Of a stretch of 64,000 nt of DNA, positions 36,229 to 46,379 are shown piece after piece. The stretch is taken from NCBI GenBank assembly GCA_964017235.1, contig OZ024933.1, positions 5,211,962 to 5,275,961 of the forward strand, written 5' to 3'. The notes beneath the pieces are model-generated. The model searched no databases. It worked only from the letters and a program-made list of their open reading frames with translations, and was not told the origin of the DNA. The stretch's first letter is position 1. The number at the start of each line of letters is the position of its first letter. The translations under genes and the position numbers were made by a program. Origin of the DNA: Sabellastarte sp. h YS-2021. Its lineage: Eukaryota > Annelida > Polychaeta > Sabellida > Sabellidae.

Positions 36229-36290
36229 AAGCAGTCACCCATCACAGTACTAATGTAGCCCATCGCCACTTAACTTTATGGAACAGTGAG
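36229..36290 (-). pseudogene. 5S rRNA-like fragment, second copy
   Basis: On the minus strand it reads AAAGTTAAGTGGCGATGGGC, then TACATTAGTACTGTGATGGGTGAC, matching the internal promoter region of 5S rRNA. It shares its non-canonical central bases with the copy at 5449. Upstream sequence (GGCATGGGCTCCAGTCTCAC) shows no clear 5S match. Confidence 0.6.
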
Positions 36291-36329
36291 ACTGGAGCCC
36301 ATGCCTGAATAGAGCTCGCACTTAAAGCC

Positions 36330-37173
36330 TGTTTTTAATTTACTAGGACCTTTATGCATAAATATATTTTTCAGCTAATTTTGACATTCTTTAGGAAATA
36401 TATATTTATTCTCCTAATTATTGAAGCAGTGGTGGATAAATAAAGTAAACACATAGCCATGATATAGGAGAAAAACATCTATACCACTGGTCAACATGTA
36501 CTTGATATAATACTCGTGCTGAACAGTTGTAAAATATTTGTCTTCTTCATTTGTAACATTTCTGTAAAATTCTGTGTGATTTAGTAAGTTTACCTATTAT
36601 ATGCATGAATTTGTATGTGAACAAACTGCATACGTGAAAATTTTCACTTCTCATTAATTTTGGCTTGAATAGTGAAAATTGCACAACAGTAAAATGTTAT
36701 TAAATGTTATCTTATCCTAATCAAAAGAAACTTGAATTTAGTGAAAATTAATTCCAGTGAACTTCATAAATAGGAAATTAAACAAACTTCTATGGTTACA
36801 CAACAGTATGAAGTACTGTATTGTGTTCTGTACTTGACATCTAGTCACAGGTGTTGGCCACTGTGTGGGCTCGACACCCACAAATGGACAATGATGGGGG
36901 CCTCTTCAAACGGACATGACTCAAGTACAATTTTGGCCCATCCAACTGCACAAGTGCAGTCCAATTCCCACTATCACATATTTATTCTTGGTAAAAGTGA
37001 AGTTTATTTCATTATATCTCCAAGAAGGGTATTTCCAGCTTTGCAAATTGTGACATATGTATCATCAGTAACAAGAGTACAAAATACTCAAGTGTTCACT
37101 CATTTTACTGTCCCGGGAAACAATTTTTGTCTTTCATAAATGTTGTTTCTGACTAGCATATCATTTGTTTCAG
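36330..37173. other. Intron upstream of C1q exon B; no gene recognised
   Basis: A 115-codon open frame at 36792-37139 has no recognisable domain and ends just before the C1q exon. I regard it as intronic. Confidence 0.4.
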
Positions 37174-37619
37174 ATAAACAACTCCTGAAATCATCAGTGT
37201 TCTCTGTCAGGGGAATAAATCCCTCTAATGCAATTGATGTGTATCTGAACAAAGGAGATAGAATCATCTACCATTACCCCATCATCAATCCAGAGGGTCA
37301 TTACAGTACATCAACAGGCGAATATACTTGTCCAGTATCTGGCATATATTTCTTCCAGTTTTCCATACATGCTCAATTAAACCAGGCAATAAATAATGAA
37401 TTAGCTGATGCTGAATTAGTGAAGAATGGCCAGGCATTTGCAGAAATCTACATGTCTCATACTACCTCCAATAACATTTATGCCACGCTGAGCAGTGTAG
37501 TGATTGTGCAGTGTTCTGTTGGTGAGAAGATTTGGGTGGAGAGTAACCATCCTAACAATCATCTACATAACTGGCACAACCTCAACCGGTTCTCTGGGTT
37601 CCTGATATCCCCACAGTGA
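37174..37619 (+). CDS. C1q-domain terminal exon, copy B
   Basis: The exon follows TTTGTTTCAG (AG at 37172-37173) and runs 446 nt to the TGA at 37617-37619. It enters in phase 1, so the first codon (GAT) is split with the stalk exon. It encodes a complete C1q head: SVFSVRG near the start, the central core GHYSTSTGEYTCPVSGIYFF, and the closing strand LNRFSGFLIS. C1q heads trimerise as jelly-roll lobes; with a stalk and signal peptide they form secreted recognition proteins, many of them innate-immune lectins in invertebrates. The reading frame is intact and the length equals the gene C exon. Its stalk partner is probably 24030-24182; a functional first exon was not found. I see no AATAAA in the next 250 bp. 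Confidence 0.9.
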
Positions 37620-37906
37620 AGAAATCACTACAGCCTTCCTTCTAATGATGTCATTTAATGGGCATCAGCAGAGGCGTATACATAGGCATATCCATATGTA
37701 CATCCATATGTGTATCCAATGTGTACATGTAAAAAGGTTTCACCCCTCTATTTCATCTTAGTATGATTACTTTAATATTTCAAGTACATTTTGATGCTTA
37801 CAAATGAAAAAGTGTGGGTGATGTCCCTGGCTAAGCTAATTCTGACAAACACAGACTGTGTAGGCATGTGATTAGTTATATGACTTCACAGTATTTCCCA
37901 TTTTCA

Positions 37907-38555
37907 GGGGCCGGATTCGCGAAGGTCTCAAGTCTTAGCCAAATCTCAGCTGAGATTGTGCTCAAATCTGAGATTTTTGTCTCAGCTGAGATTCTGCTTA
38001 AGATGAGATTCATGAAGGGAATCTCAGCTGAGACCAAAATCTTAGCCAAGTTTTGAGTCTGAACCAATTAAAACTAATGTAACATTTTGTTGAGATTAGT
38101 GGAAAGTATACACATTTATATTTTACCACTCTCCCACATATACTCAAATTTTAGAATATTTTCAATCAAGCAAAACATTATCTTTTTACTACAATTTGTA
38201 CTAACATTCAAAAGAACTGATTATAACAGCAAAACAAGCCACTCATGTAAATTTGTCATGTAAATGTTTACTGTTGTTTTTGTACAAACTCTTTTTTGTG
38301 TTATAAGTTAAATAATATGTCATACTTCACTATTTTTATTTTGTTTTGTGACTTTTTATTACAGATACTCTATTTTATGAAAACTTAAGTCACCCCCTAG
38401 GCAGTCTTAGATTTGAGACCAGATCTGAGAAAATTATTAGCCTGAGATCTTTTGTGAATCCCAGGTGAGCAAAAGGTCTCAAATCTGAGAAAAATCTTAG
38501 ATTTGAGACCAAAATCTCAGATTTGAGACTTGAGACCTTTCGTGAATCCGGCCCC
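37907..38555. mobile_element. MITE-like inverted-repeat element, family 1, copy 2
   Basis: The left end is GGGGCCGGATTCGCGAAGG and the right end, reverse-complemented, is GGGGCCGGATTCACGAAAGG, both followed by TCTCAAG. Inside are many CTCAGCTGAGATT palindromes on the left and TCTCAAATCTGAGA on the right. The core is the reverse complement of the core at 827-1374. No target duplication could be fixed. It starts about 290 bp after the C1q stop. Confidence 0.85.
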
Positions 38556-39942
38556 AGATCTGCATATATAACTTCAAGTGTAAAAGGGACTTCATATATG
38601 GTACAAATGTATATTATATACATATTGACAAAGTAAATTTTTAGTAATACAAATTTGGTTAATAAAATATTTTCACAGTTAATATCGTATCACATTGCTT
38701 GAACCCCCAATATACAACTGCCATTTGTGTGCACTTACCTGACAAAGCTTTAAGTCATTTCTATGTACTATACAGATTATTCCATGGGAGAAATTAATGA
38801 ATGTTACCTGGTATCAAGTTTGAAAGTTTATACTACTTGTAAAGATACAAATTATGGGTAGTTTGAATATTAGAAGCCCTTTTTCTAAACTTTTTTTTCT
38901 TTATTTATTCAATCTTTGGCTTGAATGCAACCACTAAAGTTTACATTTGTTTACAAATCAACATATTTCTTGAAGATTTTTGCTGTCACACAGCATTTTA
39001 GTTACAGTGTAAAACATAAATGTTTTGTCTGTACCAAAAATTAATTATTTCTGTCAAAGCAACATCGCACAGACTATAGAGGCCAAGTTAGTTAGTAGGT
39101 TCAGCATCTAATCACAGATTGTCACCTCTACCTGGGTTTGCCCCTACTCATGTGAAAAAGCTGAGGGCCTGTCCTAATATGACCCTGGCTGTTGTACAAG
39201 ATCTCAAATGATATGATGATACTCCACTTTAAATGTTTTAACAAAGTGCCATCATATTAATATCATTAAGATGTCAGAAACAATGCCCGAGTAGAATATC
39301 ATGTCACATCATATTATCTGAACATCATATGTTCATCATTTGACATGACTACACAAAGTCATATTGGGATGGTGTCAATTTTATGTCATTGAATAGGATA
39401 ATGCGATCATGTTAGGTCTGGTAATCATTTTGACATCTAGTTGTTATTGTAGGTATGTTATTGACATAAAGTCATGTCATGTCACATAAACTGGATGTCA
39501 GATTTGTGTCAGATGACGTGACCACCTTAAATCATGTCCGACTGATAGTTACTTGATGTCATATACTAACATGACCAAAACATGATGTCAAGAATTGGAC
39601 CTGTGCCTGCTGGGGTGCTTCTGTTTTACATCCGATACAACTTATCCACTGTCACCAGATTGCATTGAGAAAGCTCTATTGTAAGCATGATTAAAAATAC
39701 TTGTGTGTGTGAGTCAGTATTTGCATTCAAGACCTTTATTGCCATTTCAGTTGTAAGTATGTCATTAGCTTTTCAGCTGTAACTATTCTAGTACTAAACC
39801 ATATCATGTTTCTGACACAAACTTATTTCATTAATCCTTCTCATAATGTAATTAATTTACCTTATAAAATGGAGCCATATGATCTTGTTCAAAGCTACAG
39901 GTCTCCTGATTAATGTGCCTGCTTTCCCCCGGTGCATTATAG
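38556..39942. repeat. No gene; ATGTCA/TGACAT-rich stretch at about 39270-39600
   Basis: No coding sequence is visible. Between about 39270 and 39600 the hexamers ATGTCA and TGACAT (and CATGTCA, GACATGA) recur many times on both strands. They include CATGTCATGTCACATAAA and AACATCATATGTTCATC, giving a self-complementary texture without a fixed period. Confidence 0.55.
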
Positions 39943-40175
39943 GCACCATGGTGGTGCAATGGTAACACACTCCCCTCCCACCTCTGAGGCCTGTGGTTTA
40001 AAGGCCAACCCCTATGTGAGAAACGTTGGTGTGTTGTTACCGATGGTAGGCAGTTTACAGTACAGAACATTGACCAACTGTATATACTGGTTTCCTCTAC
40101 CCATAAAAACTACCCATTGTGATATGACCTTTGTTGAAAGGAATGTTAAAACCCAAATAAATGAATAAATTCCCA
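39943..40175 (+). mobile_element. tRNA-derived SINE, forward orientation
   Basis: On the plus strand the order is head (CACCATGGTGGTGCAATGGTAACAC), body (GGCAGTTTACAGTACAGAAC, GTGATATGACC) and tail (AAACCCAAATAAATGAATAAAT). It is diverged: the B box has become TGGTTTAAAGG. It is the only SINE of this family in forward orientation that I found here. Confidence 0.8.
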
Positions 40176-40653
40176 GTCCATTACCGACTGGATGTTTTAA
40201 GTTTTCTTCTAGACTTAAATTTCCGGTAAAAATGAATTCATAACTCTTATGAAACCTCTCAGATTTTCGTATCAGGACTATGGGTAATATCTTGGTAGAA
40301 AAGGGAGATGCACATTTTAATGAAAAGAAAACTATTCAACTTTAGCATTCACAAACCCAATTTTGTTTTCGGATGATTCTTTGTTGCAATGGCAGAGTCA
40401 ATAATTCGTGTTGCTACTCTCAGTTCTACTTAGACTTACTTGAATGGTTTCTGTCTCTTGCTGTTATACTTGAGTTTGTTTGTTTATATTTTTTGTTTGT
40501 TTGTTGTAGTATTTTTCAGTTCTATTTAAGCTAGATTTGGTCGTTAGCGTGTTACAATGTCATCACTTTTAAATGTAGGTTGTCTTTCCGTGTGTATCTG
40601 TTTGCTTGATTGTTTCACTAACTTTGAAAAGTAATGAACAGATTGTTCTATTG

Positions 40654-40756
40654 TTTTTTATATATATTTTTAAAATTTATTTTATTTTATTTTATTTATT
40701 TTTTTTTTATTTATTCTTTTTTTTTTTGGGGGGGGGGGGGGGGGTAAGTGGGGGGG
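40654..40756. repeat. Low complexity: (TTTA/TTTTA)n followed by a poly-G run
   Basis: TTTATTTTATTTTATTTATT and T-runs at 40672-40727 lead into about 17 consecutive Gs. The G run may be a weak point for assembly accuracy. Confidence 0.85.
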
Positions 40757-40975
40757 CCTAATTAATGGAAGAAGTGTTTACATTTCCGAAAAGGTTCAAA
40801 TCATATTCTAGATTTTAAAAAAAGGTCAAAACAGAGGCCCCTCCCCTCCAACGAACTCTAGTGTTTTCCTTTCTGTCTTTATGCATGATAAACACAATGA
40901 ATACCAGTTACGATTGTGATTTATAACCTATTAAATACTGCATTTATGTATAATTTGTCAGATTAGTTATTGTTT

Positions 40976-41090
40976 TAGGTTATGTTTAATTTCTTTTTAT
41001 CAGTTATATCAGGACAGGTAGTTGGTGTAAACCAATGGCAACTAACTACCTGCTTTCCCATTTGAGTTCCTGCGGTAATTGAAAATGAGT
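40976..41090 (-). mobile_element. Diverged SINE fragment
   Basis: AGTTATATCAGGACAGGTAG and CAACTACCTGCTTTCCCATT match the body of the SINE family read on the minus strand. The tRNA-like head is missing. It is a partial or decayed copy. Confidence 0.5.
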
Positions 41091-41528
41091 TACTCTGCAA
41101 CACCAAGGACTGTAACAATCTGAAACTGTGAAGGAGAAAAGTAAAGAAACATCTTTTTGACAAATACTGAAAGTAGACTTCCATGTAATTCTAATTTGAA
41201 ACCAGTTTTGTACAAAAAAATGAGCTGTATCAAATGTGTTATGTTATCTTATGTTATATGTCGCAAATGTAGGCAATAAGAAAGGCTAAACAACATACAG
41301 TAAGAGTGAGACAACGTAGTCTCTAAACTGGAGCACAATGTTACCTAAAATAACTTATCATATCGGACATTAAATCCAGGTCCCAAATAGGAGACTACAC
41401 TACTGCAATGCTTGCTTTAAAACATTAGACACAAGTTACAATTCCTGGTAATTCTTTGTACAGTAAGGTTCATGAAGCTAAATGCATGATGATACATATA
41501 CCATAGTTGTAAGACTATCAGCGTCTAA

Positions 41529-41815
41529 TTTATTTATTTGATTTATTTATTTTGGGGTTTAACATCGTCAGCGTCTATTTTTTTTATTCGATTTATTTAT
41601 TCTGAGGTTTACATCGCTTTCAACACTGTATAGGTCATATCAAGACAGATAGTTTTATGGGCAGAGGAAACCAGGACATACAGTTGGTCAAGGTAGTGTA
41701 CTGTAAACTGCTAACCAATGTCAAGCAGCTACCAGCTTTTCCCACTTGAGGCCGGGCTGGGATTCAAATTCTGATCTAAAAGGTGGGAGGCAACTTGGTT
41801 ACCACTGCACCATCA
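41529..41815 (-). mobile_element. SINE plus a short truncated SINE tail
   Basis: A nearly complete minus-strand SINE runs from about 41580 (ATTCGATTTATTTATTCTGA tail) to 41815 (head near CACTGCACCATCATG). Just left of it is only the tail of another copy (TTTATTTTGGGGTTTAACATCG, about 41529-41567). That tail is bracketed by TCAGCGTCTA at 41518-41528 and 41567-41577. Confidence 0.7.
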
Positions 41816-42108
41816 TGTTACTTTTCCAGCAACTGAGGAAGAGTGTTATAAGACTATTGATGACATTTGAACATCCACCAACACTTATGCTGCCTTCTTA
41901 TGAAAATCTAGATGCTAGTGATAGGAAGACACATGCTAGAAAAGATGACTGATGAAGCCCCAAACAGATTAAAATACACCATACAAAGATTACTAAGTTG
42001 TCGTTATTTGCAAAGGTGGAACCTTGGCATCAATTTATCTCATGTCAACAATATCAATTTTAACCCTGGATATTATGCTTGTAAATTAAAATGTGTATAT
42101 AGAAATGT

Positions 42109-42119
42109 AAGCTATATAA
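42109..42119 (+). promoter_or_regulatory. Possible TATA box of C1q gene C
   Basis: GCTATATAAAG lies about 70-80 bp upstream of the ATG at 42188. That spacing would allow a short 5' UTR. There is no transcript evidence, and TATA-like words are common in this AT-rich sequence. Confidence 0.3.
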
Positions 42120-42187
42120 AGAACCCTGTAATAGTATTTGTTTCCCAAATCAAGAAAATTTGTGTGTGTTTGTAAAAGGATAAAAAG

Positions 42188-42323
42188 ATGGAATTCACAC
42201 TTTTGATACGGATATTTGTTGGAATTATGCTTACAAAAGAAAGCTCTGCTGTTACTTTTAACAGTAGTGTGATCATGGGACAGGAAATAGATGCTCTGAA
42301 AGCAAATATGAGAGTGATATCAG
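42188..42323 (+). CDS. Secreted C1q-domain protein, gene C, exon 1 (signal peptide)
   Basis: This 136-nt exon (45 codons plus one base) ends GTGATATCAG before the donor GTAACA at 42324, phase 1. It encodes MEFTLLIRIFVGIMLTKESS, a short hydrophobic signal peptide with probable cleavage near residue 19-21. An N-glycosylation sequon NSS at residue 25 and VIMGQEIDALKANMRVIS, the start of a helical stalk, follow. It is a paralogue of exons at 6180 and 63413, with the same length and splice phase. Its partners are 53049-53264 and 54075-54520. The mature product is predicted to be secreted. The first intron, about 10.7 kb, is filled with retroelement remains. Confidence 0.88.
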
Positions 42324-42869
42324 GTAACAGTATTTTTTTCGTTAAACAATTTTTATCAGGCAGTTTACACTCAGTCCTCGGTACCTCGGTTATGTAATGG
42401 CTATAAGATTTGCAAATGATCGAATGAGTCTCAGTTATGTGGTTCTGGGTTCAAGCCTTGATTTGTACCTGTAGGAAATATGCGTTGACTGTCCTAATAT
42501 GCCTGCGACACATAAAGGAGATGTAACCACTCATTTCCATCATTAGAAAAAACATGACCCTATGAATAATTTTAGATTGTGCATGCAGATATAGCAGAAA
42601 AATAACTAAAACTATTCTGAATCAACAATCCAGATTACCTTGGATATAACCACAAGTCATGGATAAAAACCGTACAGATCCAGATTATATTAAAGTACAA
42701 CCAGTAGATCCCATCTTATTTGTTAATACGATACAATGCATTAGCTTTTCCACTTGCTGACCTGTTGCTATGGCTTAAAAAAACTTCACCTCTCCAAATT
42801 TTGATTACTGAACATCAATGATCTCCTTGCTTATGACCCCTGTCATTTTTATGACTTTTGATTTATGTT

Positions 42870-43900
42870 GTATGTATTGGACGGTGTGCCTTACAATAGA
42901 CCTTAGTACTCGGCTGGTTCAAATCATACCTGCCAGGAAGGATACACTCGGGCAAGGTAGGAAGCACATGCTGACATCCTTCAGTGCTCCAGTTTGGGGT
43001 GCCCCAGGGCTCCGTCCTTGTTCCAATTGTTGTTTCCCTCTATACAAACCATGTCAGCTCAATCATTCACTCTCATAATAGTAGTTACTACCACTTCTAC
43101 GCCAATGATATCCAGTTATGCATAATACTACCACCACCAAATTTCTCTCACTATACAAACACAAAAGAACTGCCTAAACAACATTCAGAATTTCATGTTC
43201 ATTAACAAATTAAAACTGAACCCTGATAAAACTGAGTTTATTTTAATAAGATCTGTAAGTTCTGTAAAGAACTCCTTTCTTACTTTCCAATCAGTATTTC
43301 TTGGTAGTCAGGTCTCACCAGCACAAAGTGTCAAGAACCTTGCAGTGGTGTTCGACTCTAACATCACTCTCTCTCAGACCATGTGTCAAATGTCATAAAG
43401 TCTACCAGAGTTCTCGCTGGAGACCTCTACAGAATCTGTCCCTTCTAGATATTAAAACATCAGTTTTTAGCAAATGCTTTAGTGAGCAGCAGATTAGACT
43501 ATTGCAATTCCCTGTTCACTCACTGATTTTTAGTTAAGGATATTGCAGCTGGTCCAAAACTCACTCTGAAGGGTTAAGCATTACCACTCCAGTGAAAAAA
43601 CGCCATTGGCTCCCAGTCAGGTACAGGGTACAATTTGAAATAGGCCTCACCTACCTTAGAGAATTAATTCACCTCTACACTTCTTCCAAAAATATAGGCA
43701 AAGCATCCCCAAACTTAAATTCATTCATACCCCCACTATTCAGTCACTATGCCACAGTTCTTTGAAACTCTTTCCCCTTTCATATAAGAAATAACCCCTC
43801 TGTTGCATCATTCAGGATGTACCTCAAAACCCAAAACACATTTCATCTGCAGAAAATACATTTACACCCTCAAAAACTGTATCATTGTTTTCGTTTGTGA
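42870..43900 (+). pseudogene. CR1-like LINE fragment, degenerate reverse transcriptase
   Basis: Fragments in changing frames include [20 protein letters not shown] (42987-43050), then YHFYANDIQL, in which the catalytic YADD has become YAND. MFINKLKLNPDKTEFILI (43195-43250) and HWLPVRYRVQFEI-like sequence near 43600 follow, then SFRMYLKTQNTFHL near 43812. This is the RT palm through the C-terminal end of a CR1-type LINE. Stops and the altered catalytic aspartate show it is dead. It lies in intron 1 of gene C. Confidence 0.8.
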
Positions 43901-45489
43901 AAGCAGAACACAATACACAAAAACTATGAACTGATTATAAGACAAGTTATTCTATTTTAAAACCATAATGTTATTATTAGACAAGATAGATGTACATCAA
44001 CCTTGCCTTACAGTAGTAAATTTGAAAAATAGACAATAAACCAAAATCTAATGAATACACAGAGCTGAATCCTTAGGTAGTATTATCTGCCAGAGTAATG
44101 TAAATAATTTTCAAACTTCTTGTTTTTAACAGTTCTTCCACTGAAAGGAGTGTAATTTTCTAGGTAGATGTGTATAATGGTTTTGTCAATTTCATCTGAG
44201 GGTAATGTGACAGTCTGGGTGGATTTTGTATTGAATTCAATTTCGTTTGACTTGGTTGATCAACACACTCAATTTCAAACGTAACTTTCAACATCAGGGT
44301 TTTGTTCAGGGTATGACCTTAAAGTCTTTCTTCTGGGCAGTTGTTGGTTCCTACTAACCTGTAGAAGTATTTTGTAGTTGAACTGACTCTCCAAGTGTCA
44401 GCATGATCTTATTATAGTGTTCTGACTTCTTCTTTTGATGTATCTCCCTTTTGTTTTTGAAGGCACTGTAACACCTTACTTTGAGTCTGCGGTGTCCATC
44501 CATCCATATTAACCACACATCTGAAGAATGTTTCTGAAGTTTGTGTCCTACTCTTCCACTGATGTATCATAGTATATCATTTGCAATAGCATATACACTT
44601 CTGATGGCTTCCAATGTTTTTGTCAATTTTGTAGGCAAAACAAAAGGCAGGGACTGCCAAAAGGGATTGAGAATATTGTTGATAGGATGCTCTTATTGTT
44701 AAGCTCAATCATCAAATACCCAGATCTCCAATCTAGAGAGTTTGTAGGTCACTTCTTGTATTTTAGACCTGTGTCCCTGTGTTCATGTTTCACAACAAGT
44801 AAAGATCCTTTTAGTTCAGGCTGATCCTCAGATGCTTATTATTTGCATTCACAAAAATGACCTTGATTTGACCCAATCTGTGGCTTCCATAACCTTGGAG
44901 ATGACTCGTGAGTTGTTTTATTCTTTCAAGTTATTTTATTCAAACTATACCTTATTAGAGCTTATGACACTCCTCACAGTTGGTGTGTGCTCGCTAAAGT
45001 TACAGTAAATTTTCAACTACAAATAATGAAGATCATAAAAAGCATCTGAAGATTCACTCATCAGATTTCCTGCTCCCATGTGACAGACAAAACTAGCTCA
45101 ATCCGGAGATTAATACATGCTCCAGAACTATCACTGGTGGTGCTGTAGTGACAACAGTACAAAATAGCAAGGTCATATCAGAGAATTTGTAAAAACATGG
45201 CATATTTCATACAGTGGTTGTACTTGTGACACATCATGTAGAAACTGTTCCTTTTGGACAATCCAGAGTAGCAGAAAAAGACATTTCTACTACAAATTTT
45301 CTTCTAAGAGGACCTTTAAATATTGGCTCCAGATGTTGTAGTAACCTTTCCATGCCTTTTGGATATTGCCTGAGTGCCAGGGCATTAGAGGAGGTTGAAT
45401 AGATTCCATAGAGATTGAACTAAACTGTTAAAGTTTCCGCTGAGCATCACATTTGAAAAAATCTTGTATACAAAATTGTTGTGTCCCTG
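43901..45489. other. Intron of gene C; no gene recognised
   Basis: No domain-bearing open frame. On the minus strand at about 45400-45220 there is an open stretch (NALALRQYPKGMERLLQHL, FKGPLRRKFVVEMSFSATLD), which may be a fragment of another transposon. I could not identify it. Confidence 0.4.
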
Positions 45490-46060
45490 TTACAGTCCAT
45501 GAAGAAACTGCAGTATCAATTACTAGTTGATTTCAAGTTACAACAGAAAAAGGCCAGCAGTTTATTTAGCAATTAAAATATTTATTACTGTTAACTGACA
45601 TACTCTTAATAGTTTCTACAATAATATAATATTACAATAATGAAACCAATCTGACCTGGTCACAGTCTTATCCGGCTGACAGTTAAAAAAGTTTAAAAAA
45701 AAACAGTTGAAAAGTTTGTCCACTGTACCTAGTAATCTATCCTGTGATCCATTGGATGTCCCTGAAACGATGTCTAAACAACTATACATTTTGCTCCAAA
45801 ATTTGAACAATTTTCCAAACACAGCAAATTTACTCTCTGGTAGATCCACACAATATCAAGTTCACTCCAATAAGAGCTGACCACGCAAAATGTATATAAG
45901 GATTAGCTTATATCCACTTGACACTGAAAAAAGTAGTTCACTGTATGCAGTCCTTGTAGTATGCACACCAACTTAGCACACTCTGCTCTGTGGCTGGGTA
46001 TTCGACCCTTTATGTACTGGAGATATGGGGTATCTAGAAAGCACGTAAACCTTTCAACAT
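45490..46060. repeat. Dispersed repeat, copy 1 (direct, left of the gypsy relic)
   Basis: It shares, in the same order, AAACCAATCTGACCTGGTCAC, CTCTGGTAGATCCACA, TTATATCCACTTGACA and GGCTGGGTATTCGACCCTTTAT with the copy at 51885-52495. TGTATATAAGG at about 45888 resembles a TATA box. Similarity is patchy, so the copies are old. They could be LTRs of an older element or a duplicated segment. Confidence 0.65.
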
Positions 46061-46379
46061 ATTTTCAAAAAAAACAGGGAGTTTCCCTACATATATAAAT
46101 AGAGCATTCCAATTTTGCACAAGATGGATCAACACCAGCTACACCAATTCTTTAGACTACATAGAAACTCAATATTTCAACATCCTGATATGTTAAAAGA
46201 ACTCAGCACTCTGCATTTACAACACCAGACACACTTGTTAAATGACAAAAGTGCCCTTATATGGCATTCTTATGAACCAAACAATTGTTTACCAAACGTT
46301 ATATTATGTGCTTATGGTACAGGGCCTTTTCAGTGCAACCTTGTATGACCTTGAGTCCAAATTTTCCACTTTGAGTCCA

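Noticed and set aside
36792..37139. Coding exon directly upstream of the C1q exon
   Set aside because: The frame has no recognisable feature, no paralogue near gene C, and the C1q exon has its own conserved acceptor.
45490..46060. 5' LTR of the gypsy relic
   Set aside because: It does not match the 148-bp candidate 3' LTR at 50932-51079; kept as a separate dispersed repeat.
46115..46348. Start of the gypsy gag gene
   Set aside because: The frame does not resemble gag and ends before the recognisable gag C-terminal part that begins near 46385 in another frame.
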